Source: Phascolarctos cinereus
Taxonomy: Eukaryota > Chordata > Mammalia > Diprotodontia > Phascolarctidae
DNA: 64,000 nt
Assembly (NCBI RefSeq): GCF_002099425.1
Contig: NW_018344105.1
Location: forward strand, 7,504,501-7,568,500
Direction of reading: 5' to 3'
The notes under the pieces were generated by a model. That model was not told where the DNA came from. It searched no databases and saw only the letters and a list, made by a program, of their open reading frames with translations. Shown piece by piece: positions 10,030-21,944 of the stretch (position 1 is the first letter of the stretch; each line of letters starts with the position of its first letter). The position numbers and the translations under genes are program-made.

Positions 10030-10640
10030 TCAGACATCTGTAGTTCCTTCAACCAGTAGTTGTAATGGCCTGGTTTTGTCTCCTTATCACCCTCCTTGTC
10101 ATACTGTACCTTGTCAATGTCTTTTTTCAAATGTATTTTCCCAGAAATGAACAAAATATTCCAGCTCTGCCCTGAACAAGGCCGAGTACATCAGGGCTGT
10201 TATGTCCCTAATTCTGGACACTACGTTTCTGTTACTGCATTTTAAGATCACATTAGTCTTTTGGCTCCCACATCATACTGTTGACTCATGAGCTTGTTGT
10301 CCATTAAAACTCCATCTTTTTCACATGAGTTCTTTTGTCTAGTTACATCTCCTCTATGTTTGTATTGTTGGTTTTAAAAATCCAAATGTTGGATTTTGTA
10401 TCCATCCCTCTTCAGCTTACTAGATTTGGTCCTTAACTGTCATTCAGTGCCTTAACTATCTGTCCCAGTTTTGTGGCATCTGCAGATTTGATAAGTATGC
10501 CATCTTGCCCTTTATCCAAGTATTTTTACTTGTTAATAAGAATATTAACAGAATGACACCCAAGACAGATCCCCTTTTCTTTTTATTCTTATGCTTTTGA
10601 TCAAGTAACAGAAGGATGTCCTTTCATTGACCTTCCAAAC
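10030..10640 (-). repeat. CR1/L3-type LINE fragment
   Basis: The plus strand contains 'gttgtccattaaaactccat' and 'tttgtggcatctgcagattt', which reversed correspond to the late reverse-transcriptase region of CR1/L3 (the EKDxGVLxD stretch). A related copy lies at 45480-45790. Old and diverged. Confidence 0.55.
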
Positions 10641-10959
10641 TTTGGTGGTGGCCTAAATGTTTTTCTTCACTGGAAGGTCAGTGGATTCAAAGAAGGATGT
10701 GTTGGAGAAGAACTTGAACTAGCTAAAATGGGTTTGGGGAGAGTGGAAATTTAATTAGGGATAAATATTAAGTCCACACATTTAGGGTTGAAAAAAATTA
10801 TAAGTACAGGATAGAGGAAGCGCAGGACTAGATAAGTTTCTTTTTACGTGAAAAAGATTGGAGAATTAGATTGCAAATTCAGTACATATCAATAATGTGA
10901 TGACAGTCAAAAAAACTTCTTAAGATGTCTTAATAAGCATAATGTCCAGAATGAGGGAG

Positions 10960-11350
10960 GTAATTGTCCTGCTGACCATTTCCCTGGTTAGATCACATCT
11001 GGAATTTTGTGTTCATTTCTGCGTACTACATTTTAAGGGAAGATATTAACAAACTAGAGGGTGTCCAGGACGATGAAAAGTCCATGTCATCTAAGCATCA
11101 TTTGAAAGAACTGGGGATATGAAGATGACGCTTAATTTGGAGGAAGGGAGAATTTTTGTGAAGTAATTGAAAGTAGAAGAAGGAATGGCCTTGTTCTGCT
11201 TGAGGCCTGGGGAGCGGAATTAGAAACAGTAAGTAGAAACTTCAAAGAGGCAGATTTCAATTAAATGTGAGGAAAGACTCCCTAACTCCCTCATCGCTGG
11301 AGGTCTTCAAATGGAAGCTGGACCACCGTTTGACAGGAATGTTGTAGACA
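10960..11350 (+). repeat. CR1/L3-type LINE 3' end
   Basis: Forward copy with 'ttagatcacatctggaattt', 'gtgtccaggacgatgaa', 'ctggaggtcttcaaatggaa' and 'gctggaccaccgtttgacag'. These correspond to the CR1 ORF2 C-terminus (the LEYCVQFW-like to RLRGD-like and SLExFK stretches of the family). Decayed frames. Confidence 0.65.
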
Positions 11351-11930
11351 GTGTAGATCTCGGAAATTCTGTGAAATTGTCTAAAGTTGGAAGTAGGCAG
11401 CAAGCTGAGTGGAAATGATTCCAAGAAGGTAGTGTAGGTAAATGGGGAAAGGATTGTGATTGTTGTATGGCCTGGAAATATAGCATTTTGTTTTATCATG
11501 TCCTAGAAGATGTGCCACAGTAACAGTGCTTTTATTTGATGAAGGTTTCCTGTAGGAAAATTTTATAAAGGAAAGGCTTTCCTTGATCCCTTTTGGGTTA
11601 CAGTAGGTCACTCTCAAAGTGCCTAATTATTCAATGTTTAAATTTCAGGTGGGAGAAAGAAAAAGCTGAGCCTTTCCATTTTATTTTTCTGCCATCATGT
11701 GCCAGTCATTTTTCTCTTCCCTAATCCTCCTTCAAATATCCCACAAACACATAATCGTAAAAGAACTAAGGGGTCATTTATCTAGGAAATCTACATTTCC
11801 CTATGATTGCAAGCTCATTCATTATAGAGATGCAGGGTATCAACTGTGTTTTTTCTTCAGCTCTTGCATATAATTAATGTTTGCTTAATTGAATCATGTT
11901 GTTCAGTCCCTTCATTTTATTTTATTGTAT
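11350..11930. other. RLIM intron 1, no feature recognised
   Basis: AT-rich unique-looking sequence. The overlapping reverse frames here show no domain and are judged chance. Confidence 0.45.
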
Positions 11931-12890
11931 TTTTAAATTCAGTTTTATTTTATTTTCAGTTTCAGATTCTTTTCCCTCCCTCTACCTCTCCTCCATCCAT
12001 TGAGAAGGCAAGAAATGTGATATCCATTACACATATGAAATCATGCAGAACATTTCCAGTTAGCCATGGTGGGATGGGGGTGGGAGGTAGGGAAGGAGAC
12101 AAGAAAAAGAAAGAGAAATAAGATATGCTTCACTATGCACTCTTGAGTAGTCAGTTTTCTGTGTGGAGGTGGATAACATTTTGCCATGAGTCCTTTGAAG
12201 TTGTAGTGATCCACCTCAGTATTTCACAGTTGATTATTTTTACAGTGTTGTTTTTAATATGTAAATTGTTTTTCTGGAACCATTTCCTTCATTATTTCTT
12301 TTCTTTTTTATTGCTAGGCAGTGGGGTTAGGTGACTTGCCCAGGGTCACATAACTAGTAAGTGGATTTGAACTTGGGTCCTCCTGACTCCAGGGCTGGTA
12401 CTCTATCCACTGTGTCACCCAGCTGCCCCCCACTGTGCCACCTAGCTGCCTCCAGCCTTCATTATTTCTTGCAGCATAATAGTATTCCATCAGAGAAACT
12501 TGCAAAGATTTCCCTCCCACTTTCCTTCTTTTCTTTTAATTTTGGCTGCATTGCTTTTTGTTTATGCAAAATCTTTCTAATTTTAGGTAATCAGAATTAT
12601 CCTATTACCTTCTGTAAACCTCTATATATTTTATTTGGTCATGAACTCTTCCCTTTTCCATAGATCTGACAGGGAACTACTTCCATGGTCCACTGATTTG
12701 CTCATGATGTTACCCTGTATATATCTAGATCATGGACCCATTTTGAGCTGATCTTGGTATACAGTGTGAGATGTTGGTCTATGTCTAGTTTCTGTCTGGT
12801 TACTTCTCCAGTTTTCCCAGCAATTTTTTCAAATAGTGGGTTCTTGCCTCAATAGCTTGAAGCTTTGGATTTATCAAACACTAGGTTACT
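11930..12890 (-). repeat. L1 fragment, reverse, split by a SINE
   Basis: Antisense L1 3' region (T-rich run, 'cattgagaaggcaagaaatg', 'atgagtcctttgaagttg') continues after a SINE insertion into 'gcataatagtattccatcag', then a different L1 segment with 'tttgagctgatcttggtata' and 'tagtttctgtctggttactt'. Internal material is missing between the two segments near 12500. Confidence 0.75.
12301..12455 (-). repeat. Marsupial SINE inserted in L1, with 15-bp target duplication
   Basis: Reverse SINE: T-rich tail at 12300-12312, 'gtgacttgcccagggtcaca', 'aacttgggtcctcctgactc', ending in repeated 'ccacctagctgcc' heads. The duplication CCTTCATTATTTCTT occurs at 12286-12300 and 12456-12470. The head is partly doubled at 12410-12450. 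Confidence 0.9.
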
Positions 12891-12914
12891 GTGCTCATTT
12901 GCTTTTGTATATTG

Positions 12915-13035
12915 TGCCCTCGTTTTATAAATGAGGAAACTGAGGCTCAGAGAGGGGAAAAAATCACTTGAGCAATAAGTGGCAGCAGAAACTCAAACTT
13001 AGGGCTTTTGGCTCTAAGTCAAGTACTTTTTTCCT
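12915..13035 (-). repeat. MIR fragment, reverse
   Basis: 'ttataaatgaggaaactgag', 'gctcagagaggggaaa', 'aagtggcagcagaaactcaa' is a typical reversed MIR body. Confidence 0.7.
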
Positions 13036-13258
13036 TCTAGTATTCCTCAAGTATTTTTTCCTCCTACTATTCCACACTACCTCTCAACTACAATAAAAGA
13101 GGATGTTCTATAGAGTGGGTACTTATGGGATTTCACTTATATTAAATCTCGTGTTTCCTTCATAAAAAAAAGTTATGTTTCCTTAATTGTAGATAAGCTT
13201 AAACTGAACTAAATTGGGAACAAATTGTTTATCTTTACAAACTTTTGGTTAAATTTAG

Positions 13259-13337
13259 GGCTTTTGGGAATACTGAAAAGGAAAGAAAAGATGAAAGTGT
13301 TAACAGTGATCCAGTGAGTGATGAAAGAAACATGAAG
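13259..13337 (+). other. RLIM: Probable RLIM exon 2 (5' UTR)
   Basis: A non-repeat island of purine-rich sequence lies between L1 blocks. The acceptor is tttAG at 13257-13258 after a moderate pyrimidine tract. Two donors are possible: AAG|GTACTG after 13337, and CCA|GTGAGT after 13313 (a perfect intronic consensus). It contains short upstream ORFs. With the distal donor, the final ATG (13332) joins in frame to exon 3. RLIM is generally described with coding exons preceded by two non-coding ones, which favours this call, but transcript evidence is needed. Confidence 0.45.
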
Positions 13338-13677
13338 GTACTGTATTTAATTTTTATAGTATACAGATTAGTGTGCATAGTTGCTGCTGGATTAGATAGA
13401 TGATTACAGCTAGAAAATATTAGAATTTATTTTATAGTATATGCAGTTTATAAAATAGTTAAGAAAATTGAGATCCTACTTTTGTCTAACAACTATTTTA
13501 ACTATAGGACTCTACTAAGTTGGCACATTTCATCTATAGTTGTTTTAAGGCATATCTGTAGAAGCTGTTATTTGCTAAGCTAGGTATTGAGGTTTGGTGA
13601 ATTCATGTGTAGATAAACAGCGATATATTGGATCCCATTATAACAAACTCCACGGAGCACATGCCTTTTTGTTAGAA

Positions 13678-14420
13678 TTTTATTATTACATTTTATTTAT
13701 TTAACAAGCATTTATCTTTCCCTCTTACTATCCTCCCTCTCCCACCCACATTGAAGAATAACGAAAAAAGAAGAACTAAACACAAAAAATATTAGTCTCA
13801 CAAATCTCCGTGTTAGTCATGTTTAAAAATGCATGTTCATTCCTCATTTTAGGTCCATCACTTCCCTGGCAAGAGGTGGAAAGTATGCTTCATTTTCAGT
13901 CCTCTAGCATCATGGTTTGTCATCAGAGTTCTAAAGTCTTTCAGAATTGTTTTTCTCTTTACTGTTGTTATCATTGTATAAATTATTCTAATTCTGCTCA
14001 TTTCACTCTGCATCAGTTCATATAGGTCTTCCCAGAATCCTCTGAAACTGTCCATTTCATCATTTCTTACACACAGTAATAATTCTACCATATCCATATA
14101 TGTAATTTTTTTAGCCATTCTCCAGTAGATATTCCTCTAGTTTCTAGGTTTTTTTTGTTTCTGTGAAAAGAGCCACTATAAATATGTTTGTCCATATGGG
14201 TCCTTTTCCACTTTATTTGATCTCTTTGGAGTCTGGGCCTAGTAGCGGTATACCTGGGTCAAAAGGCATGAACAGTTTAGCAATTTTTTGGTCATAGTTC
14301 CAAATCACTTTTCCAGAATGGCTAGACTAATTCACAGTTCCACAATCACTTCATTAATGTGCCTGTTTTCCCACAGCCCCTCTAGCATTTGTCATTTTCC
14401 CCTTTTGTCAGAATTTTGTT
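13678..14420 (-). repeat. L1 fragment, reverse
   Basis: Antisense L1 3' region and ORF2 tail: 'catgtttaaaaatgcatgtt', 'gcatcatggtttgtcatcag', 'ctgcatcagttcatataggt', 'tctccagtagatattcctct', 'taaatatgtttgtccatatg'. It is more diverged than the copy at 43.4 kb. 5'-truncated. Confidence 0.8.
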
Positions 14421-14889
14421 TTAAAAAGAACATTGACAACAATGTAAATGGAAAGAACAAAGCAATGGAAACTGAATCTTAGGAAAGTGTAATGAGATGA
14501 GAAAGAAGAGATGAGAAAGCACCTCTCACTCCTCCTTTGTAGTAGAATGGTGCATATGTTGTCAGGCTTTTTTGGTGTGTTGCTTAAGAGCATTGCCCCT
14601 ATACCCTGTCCTTGCTTCCTCCTCTGGCTAGAACTGTTCTTGAAGAGGATAGTGAAAAATTTGGAACACATTTAAGGAAAAGGAAAGAGATAGCTAAGCA
14701 AATTCCATTTCACTTTGTAGGAGACATTAGATAATATGCCTTTCTTTCTTTCTTTTCCTCTCCCTAATCCCCAAGCTCTTGTTTATTAGTTTGAAGAGGG
14801 GTTTGAGTAGTATGGGTGGGGTTTTTTCTGGCCAAGGTCATGGAATACATAGAATTGTGAGTTATAGTCGGAATGGTCTAGTGTAATGG

Positions 14890-15056
14890 TAGCAGACTCA
14901 AATAGAAAGGGATCCTTGTGGGCTGCATGTTGATTTAGAAGACCACAAATTTACATTATCTGTGTTGTATTGTATTGCATTTTAATTTCTTTTGTTAAAT
15001 ATTTCCCAATGACATTTTCATCTGGCTTGGTAGGGCCAGGAGTTTGACACTTCAGG
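14890..15056. mobile_element. Non-autonomous hAT miniature with 8-bp target duplication
   Basis: Short element with degenerate inverted ends (left 'agcagactcaaat', right 'agtttgacacttcag') and an A/T-rich centre. It is flanked by the direct repeat TGTAATGG at 14882-14889 and 15057-15064, the 8-bp duplication expected of hAT transposons. A relative lies at 47377-47621. It has no coding capacity. Confidence 0.7.
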
Positions 15057-15059
15057 TGT

Positions 15060-15300
15060 AATGGATAGAGTGCCAGGCTGGCTGTGTGATTGTGGACATC
15101 ATTGAATTTCTGAATCTCCTTTCTCATCTGATAGGTGTAAGAGCTAAAAGGGACTTTAAAAATCCTCTCATCTAACTTACTGATATTGCTGATGAGGAAA
15201 CTGAAGCTCAGAAAGTTTAGCTGACTCGCATTCAGGGAAGATAATAAGCCAGTGGGGTTGGGCTTCAAATCCAGCTCTTAATTCTATCTGAAACTCTTCA
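15060..15300. repeat. MIR pair in opposite orientation
   Basis: 15057-15170 reads forward ('gccaggctggctgtgtgatt'). 15175-15300 reads reverse ('tgatgaggaaactgaagctc', 'gggcttcaaatccagctctt'). Confidence 0.6.
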
Positions 15301-15624
15301 CACATCACCTTCTTTAATGTTGGAGCTAGAGAAGGCGGTGAGGAACTGAAAGATGGTTATTGCTGATTAATCATCTGTGGGGACCGAAAACAGAGCTGGG
15401 AATAGTCTTGCCCTCGCTAGCTGCCTGACTGCCAAAACGTTCTGGGATTTTTGGCATGGACTTGACCATGTTTTTGTTTTACATCATTAACATTTTCCTG
15501 TTACCAAGGTTTTCATGGCATACTGATTTCAAGAAGTATCTCCATTGTTTCTAGTTCCAAGAATTTGCACTATCCCTTGGCTTTTTTTGTTGTTGTTAAT
15601 AAAATTTTACCTTTGTGAAAGACA

Positions 15625-15905
15625 GCTAGCATGGATAGAGTACTGGACAGCTTTTTCCAAAGCCCCAGGCTCAGACCTCTCACTGTGTGACTCTGGTTAA
15701 ATCTCCTAACCTCTCTGGACCTCAGGCAGCTGTGGAAGACAAGTTATTGATAGGTCATGGTGTACATCTGAAGTGAAAGGGAAGAGGAAGGGAAGGGAGT
15801 AAGCATTTCTATGGCACTTATTAAGGGTCAGGCACTGTGTTAAGAGCCTTTACAAATACCTCATTTGATACAACAACCCTGTGAGGTAAGTGAAAGGGAC
15901 CCAAA
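15625..15905 (+). repeat. MIR and related SINE tail fragments
   Basis: 15625-15740 is a forward MIR ('ctcactgtgtgactctggtt'). 15790-15905 carries 'taagcatttctatggcactt' and 'caggcactgtgttaagagcc', a common marsupial/therian SINE segment also seen at 63435-63520. Confidence 0.6.
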
Positions 15906-17419
15906 GTATTGGGATGCCCTTAAACAACCAGTGTTAGAGACTAGTAATGTGTATAGGTACATAGCTGCACATGTACATAGAAATTAATATAATGATTAAT
16001 TTACCCAGAATTATGATTATTTATGAAAGTTTCATAAATAAGAATGCCTTTCAGCAGTCAAGTCTTAGAAGAGAGAGTTTGGTGCTTTTGTATATGCTAG
16101 CCATATTGTAATGCCTTCTTTTCTCATCCTACTTGATTATTCTAGCATTCGAAGAGCTGATGGTATTTGTATTGGTGATAGAACTGCTATTTTGGAGAAA
16201 GAGGGAATGTTTATGGGTTTTTTTTTAAAACCTGTCTTCTCTGGGAGGAAAAGAAGTTCCCCATCCCACCTGGTTTTAGAAAGAAAAGGATAACGAGGGG
16301 GGTGAGTAGGTAGAGAGAAGAGTTTGAGAGAGAATAGGTAACTATGATTTTATCAAATGATCTGAGGTCTTTCTAGTGTCAGTAACATTCAGTTCTTTGT
16401 AAGGATAGTGGTTCAGGAAACAGGAGAGGGTCAACACAAGCAGTGTAAGATAAAGGAACCTTTCCCCTCTCAGCAGTGGAATTGGAACATTTATTGGTGT
16501 GGATGCTAATGTCAATTTGGGGTTTTGTTAGAACTAAGATGACTTTTTTTTCTGCTCAGCTCTTTGCTCTCTCTTTTGTTTAGCGTTCAGGTAGATCTCA
16601 TGCTTCCTTGAATGCCATGGATTTAGCTCCTTGTGTCACCTTAAAAGGGCCAGGAATCATTGTGGTTCTGTGCTTTGAGTCAGTGACTCTCAGTGACGAT
16701 TGCCATATTGACTCAGGGGAAGACAGAAAAACCACAGTGAGGTTCATGGTTAAGAACAAATTCTAGTTGAAGTTGTGACACAAATCAGTAAAAGGAGAGA
16801 AGCAGATCACTTGAAGATGAACCCTTCTGTGTGACTTTGAATATTTGTGGAAATGGCCTTCTACCCATGTACCAGCTTTTCTGCCTGTGAGTTGGCAACA
16901 TTTTGTCATGGTGGGTTCTTTATGACTTCAGTTTATTTCAACTTGAGTTTTTTTCAGTTTAACTTTCTCGGTGGTAAGAGAGCAGCAGACCAGTAATTAT
17001 TGCCAGACTCACCTGCCTGGTAGGTAGGATGCTGAAGTACATCCCTGAGTATTATTGACAGTTCCCTTTGTCTCTGTCAGTGTTCAAGGTGGAGGAGCAG
17101 CCCAAGTTACTTACTTGTGGTACTGGCTGCAGAAGCTTCAGTGAATGTCTTAGGAGCATCATTAGTGTGACTGTCCTTGGCTGCTTTTGGGAAGTAATCC
17201 ATTTCGGGGTTGGTAGAAAGTACTACAGAGTAAGAGGTAAAGGCAGTGGAGCAGTAGGCAGCTGATTTGAGAGAGCAGGAAGATGGAGATAAAAGCCTAG
17301 AATGAGAGTAATGACAATAAGACGGGGCGTGTGGGATCTAGGCTGACATTTTGCTTAATTATCTTGTATTTGGAGCTTTATTTTTTTGATAAATGCTCTG
17401 GTGATTTTTGGTCTGTCTC
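15906..17419. other. RLIM intron 2, no feature recognised
   Basis: Mostly unique-looking AT-rich sequence without a supported frame or repeat. Short open frames at 16111 and 17068 show no family features. Confidence 0.45.
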
Positions 17420-17560
17420 TTAGTCAGGTAATCAGTAGAACTGAAGGGAACCTTACACATAACATCTAGTCTGTGTCATACAAATAAGGAAATTGAGGTC
17501 CAAAGAAATTCAGTGAATTGTCCAACCCCCACAGCTACATCACATCAAGACTTTTGACTC
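17420..17560 (-). repeat. MIR fragment, reverse
   Basis: 'caaataaggaaattgaggtc', 'caaagaaattcagtgaattg', 'cccacagctacatcac' form a reversed old MIR. Confidence 0.6.
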
Positions 17561-18069
17561 ACAATCTAGTTTGATTTTTTTAAAAAACCTTTTCTGCTGA
17601 AAAAAACCCCAAAACATAAAGATGTAGAAGTATGTAATTGTCTTTTGACAACTGGAGGGGGGAGGAAAGGGGGCAGAGAATCCAGAACTGTCGTTTCATC
17701 GCTGTGGGAAACTCCTGGTGTAGAAAATCCTTCCTTGGAAACAGACAAGCAGCTCACATAACATGTAGTCTTATGGAATTGCTTGAGATAAGAGGTTCAG
17801 TGACTTGTCCAGGGTCATATAGTCAGTGTTGTGTGTCAGATGCAGGACTTTGCCTCAGGACTTCCTGGCTCCCTCCAGCCACTGCCATGCTGCCTAAGTA
17901 GGTGTGCTTAAACACACTCAAAGCCAATTAAGACCAAACCATTCAAGTGTTACTATTTGGGTATTGAAAAAACCATCATAATTGTCAGATAAGAATTTTT
18001 GCCTTGGAAATAACTAACGTTTGGGTGGTTTGGGTGCTGGAAGTTAAAAGATATTTCATTAAGCTACTG

Positions 18070-18315
18070 TAAACACGTAGGCAGCTGGTGGCTTAGTGGA
18101 TGGAGCACTGGGCCTGGTATCAGGAAGACCCGAGTTCAAATCCAGCCTCACACACTTCCTAGCTGTGTGACCCTGGGCAAGTCCCTTAACTTCTGCCTGA
18201 CAAAATGGGTACACTGGAAAAGGAAATGGTAAACCACTCCAGTGTCTTTGCCAAGAAAACCCCAAATAGGTCATGAAGGGTTGGACCTGACTGGAACAAC
18301 TGGTCATGAGTTGTA
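18070..18315 (+). repeat. Marsupial tRNA-like SINE
   Basis: Nearly complete forward copy: 'ggcagctggtggcttagtgg', the B-box-like 'cgagttcaaatcc', 'agctgtgtgaccctgggcaa', then the 'ccactccagtgtctttgcca' and 'catgaagggttggacctgac' tail. Confidence 0.9.
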
Positions 18316-19141
18316 TTAAAAGGTTTGAGTCAGGTCTCAGATTCAAGGTGGTTTCCAATTTTTGTGCCCTTTTATTATTTTAAGCATTTTGTGTAAGTGT
18401 AACAGGTTCTCTTAAAGGGCACTGTTCATTTCTGTTCTAGCTACATTTTTCTGTGCTTTATGGATGAAGTTTTATACAGTAAAATAATGAAATCATCTTT
18501 GATCTCATCCATTTAGATGTTCTTTCCAGTGCCACAGATTGAAACTCATCTATGTTTGCCCACCCTCTTTTGTCCGTACCCTGTCAGAAGTTTGTCATGT
18601 GGATCCATTCAGTGTGTTCACACTTTTTTTGGCCATTGGGAATATACAGTAGCCCACTTAAGCTATCCACTTGGCTTTCTTAATTCTCCTTAACTCCTTT
18701 CTGAGCCTCTGCTATAAGTAGAATTTGTATCTGATGAGTTAACTTTTGTGAATTTTTTCATGGCCATTCTGACCTTTTCTGTTTTGGACAAATTCCAGAT
18801 TTTGGAGCTTGGAAGAAAGAGAGAAGCAAAGTGCGTGGTGTGTTGTGGGAATTGAATGATGCTTAAGTTACCTTGACATCTTATTTTCAAAGGTAATTTC
18901 TGCCAGACTTCACAAATATGCTATGTTCTAAATGTTTTCTGAATTAATTCTATTTAATGAAGACTTAGGTTTTTATATTCCTGTTCTATTTCACAAGCCC
19001 TGTAACCCAATTATATGCCCCCAAGGCCATTGTACATGGGGTGGGAAGATCTAAAATGCTATGTTATTAGTAGTGATAAAAAATAATATTAATTGGCATA
19101 TTTTGTGTTAGTATATGACAGGGACTATAAGTGAAATTATG

Positions 19142-19400
19142 GGGCAGCCAGGTGGCACAGTAAACACAGTGCTGGGCCTGAAGTTGGGGAGACTTGTCTT
19201 CCTGCGTTCAAATCTGGCCTCAGATACTTACTAACTGTGTGACCCTGGGCAAGTCACTTCACTCTGTTTGCCTCAGTTTCCTCATCTGTAAAATGAGCTA
19301 GAGAAGGAAATGGCAAACTAGTATCTCTGCCAAGAAGGCCCTGAATGGAGTCATGAAGAGTTGGACACAACTGAAACAACTGAACAACAATAAAAGAAAT
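19142..19400 (+). repeat. Marsupial tRNA-like SINE
   Basis: Forward copy from GGGGCAGCCAGGTGGCACAG through 'tgtgtgaccctgggcaagtc' and 'aatggagtcatgaagagttg' to an A-rich end 'aacaacaataaaag'. Confidence 0.9.
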
Positions 19401-19539
19401 TAGGATCACTAAGCTAACATTTCAGAATTTAAGATAAACTAAATTTTCATTGAGATTTAGATATAACATTGGCATAATTTCATTTGATTTTCTTACTGAT
19501 TTAAATTTAAAGTGGATTGGGGGGCATAATATTTTGATA

Positions 19540-19715
19540 GTAGCTCACCTTTATGTATATCGTTTTCCTTACAACAACCCTAAGACATAGATGGTTCAAG
19601 TATCATTTCACATTTTACAAGAGGAATGGTATGCCCATTGTCTCCTAGCTAGTAAACTTTGGAGCTGGGTCTTGAACCCCGGGCCTTCTGCTCTTTCTGC
19701 TGTACCAGTTTGTTT
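19540..19715 (-). repeat. MIR fragment, reverse
   Basis: 'ccttacaacaaccctaagac', 'cattttacaagaggaatgg', 'ggagctgggtcttgaacccc' is a reversed old SINE/MIR. Confidence 0.6.
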
Positions 19716-20129
19716 GACCACATGACAAAGTTTGATCTAATCATTATTAGAAGATTGCTCATGAATGCGAGATAGACCCTGATCTGGCGGCTTGTTCTCT
19801 AGTGGATTCTATTTATAAAATAGTTCTGGTAAAATGTACAAAGAGACAACTTTGAAGACCCCTCTCTCCTTACCAGCCAAGCAACAACTGGTTTAACAAA
19901 TCAACAAAGTCACAGTGGCTTGGCTTGGTTTTGGACTGCTAAGCCCCCTGCAAAAAAAGCGTTTTGGTTCTCTCAGTTACGTGTTTAAGAGTTTACTCAT
20001 TTGGAAGCTCTCTGAAGAGGAGTGAGCACAGTGGAAAGACCACAAGGAAAGAGTAAGGTGGAGCAGTGTCAATCAACAACTCTAAAGGAATGTCTTTCAT
20101 AACTTTGTTGTCTTATGTGTTGGGTGTTT

Positions 20130-20395
20130 CCATTGTAATCATCATAACAGCTAGCATTCTGATAGTACTTTAAGGTTTGCAAAGCAGTTTACAAATATTA
20201 CCTCATTTTATCCTCACAACAACCCTAGGAGTTGAGTACTATTATTATGACCCCTAAACTGAAGCAGATAGAGGTTAAGTGACTTGCCCAGGGCCACCCA
20301 GCTAGCAGGTGTCAGAGGCAGCTTTTGAACTCAGGTCTTCCTGACTTCAAGTCCTATGCTCTTATCTCTTATGTCTAGCTGCCTCTATTCTGGTC
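20130..20395 (-). repeat. Therian/marsupial SINE, reverse
   Basis: 'agtactttaaggtttgcaaa', 'cctcacaacaaccctaggag', 'gacttgcccagggccaccca', 'aactcaggtcttcctgactt', ending 'tctagctgcctc'. Full-length looking reversed copy. Confidence 0.85.
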
Positions 20396-21164
20396 TTACT
20401 TCCTTCACTTCATTCTTAACCCTGTAGCTGCCTAATTAAACCATACACCATCTCCCCCCCCCCCATACACCGTCTTCTAACCTTGAATCTATTGCCCCTT
20501 TATCCTGTCACCAGTCATGCCTTGAAAAAAATTCTTATCCTAAGTTACCCACACCATCTGTTTTCTTATTTCCTACTCATATACTGCTGAATGGCACTGG
20601 ACAAAGTCCTGTGATGATGCCACTTAGACCCACTACAAATTAATGCCCTTCAATTGGGCTTTTACTGCCACCTGACAGTTCTTGTATTCTTCTATTACTG
20701 TGGGGTATGATAGAGAATCGGTTTCAGAAGAATGAGCTAAGAGTTTGAAGGATAGGATGTTATGGTCAGATGAAAAAAATCTGAGTTCTGAATCATGGGT
20801 ATAGAACAGTTAGTAGGGATGGTCACATCAAGAGTCTGAATACCCTTTGTGTTATGGCTGCGGCATAGTTCTTTATGTCTTACAGCCTACTTATGCCTTC
20901 CATTTTCCTGAGTGATCCTCATTTTTAATTATTTTGAGACTGTTGATTCACAGCTAAACACAGTCGCCAGTATTGGTATTAAAAAGATGAAACTTTGTTT
21001 CACCAAAAAAAGTTGTGGATCATTAAGGGGGTCCCCAAAGGCAATAATCCAGCTGATTTTGGACCCAACTCTCCATTGTCCCTTTTCTGTGCCTGTTGAA
21101 GATATAGATAGGTAGACAAACTGGTGGATATGCTCTGTATGTCTCATAGTGTGGAAGATGTGTA
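20396..21164. other. RLIM intron 2, no feature recognised
   Basis: Contains a C-run at about 20454-20464. No supported gene or repeat. Confidence 0.4.
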
Positions 21165-21795
21165 CTCTTTTTTTTCACACTTTATTTTTAACATTCATAT
21201 TTTTAAAATTTTGAGCTCTAAATTCTCTGTCTCCCTCCCCATCCTTCCCTCACCCATTGAGAAGGCAAGCAAAATGATAATCAGTTATACAAGTGAAGTC
21301 ATGCAAAACATTTCCATATTAGTCATGTAAAAAAATATAAAAAGCAAGAAGTACAAAGAAAGTGAAAGAAAATCTGCGTCGGTCTGTACTCAAGAGTTCA
21401 TCAGTTCTCTCTGGAGGTGGATACATTTTTCATCATGAGTCCTTTGGAATTGTCTTGATCAGGGTAGCTAAATCATTCACAGTTGATCATCAATACAATA
21501 TTACTGTGCACAATGTTCTCCTGGTTCTAGTCACTTCACTTTGCATCAGTTCATGTAAGTCTTATCAGGTTTTTCTGAAACCGTCCTGCTTGTCATTTCT
21601 TATAGCATAATAGTATTCCATCACAGTCATAGACCACACCTTACTAAGCCATTTCTCAATGGATGGCCATCCCCTCAATTTCCAGTTCTTTGCCACTACA
21701 AAAAGAGCTGCTAGAAATATTTTTGTACATCTAGGTGCTGTTCCCTTTTCTTTGATCTCTTTGGGCTATAGTCCTAATAGTGGCAGATAATGTGC
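21165..21795 (-). repeat. L1 fragment, reverse
   Basis: Antisense L1: 'cattgagaaggcaagcaaaa', 'ttccatattagtcatg', 'atcatgagtcctttggaatt', 'cttcactttgcatcagttca', 'aatggatggccatcccctca', 'gctgctagaaatatttttgt'. 5'-truncated near 21795. Confidence 0.85.
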
Positions 21796-21944
21796 ATTCT
21801 TGATCCTTTTATTTTTTCTTTGAGAGGAGAAGAGCTGTTTAGGCCCACCTCTTTGGAGTGATTATGAACTCATTGAGGAGGCTCTGCAACCTTCTGGTGC
21901 CTGATGCAATCAGTAAATAAACAGGAGGATCTGGAAGAGCCGAC

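Noticed and set aside
18110-18180. tRNA gene-like boxes in SINEs
   Set aside because: B-box-like gagttcaaatcc motifs belong to tRNA-derived SINEs. No complete cloverleaf was found anywhere in the window.
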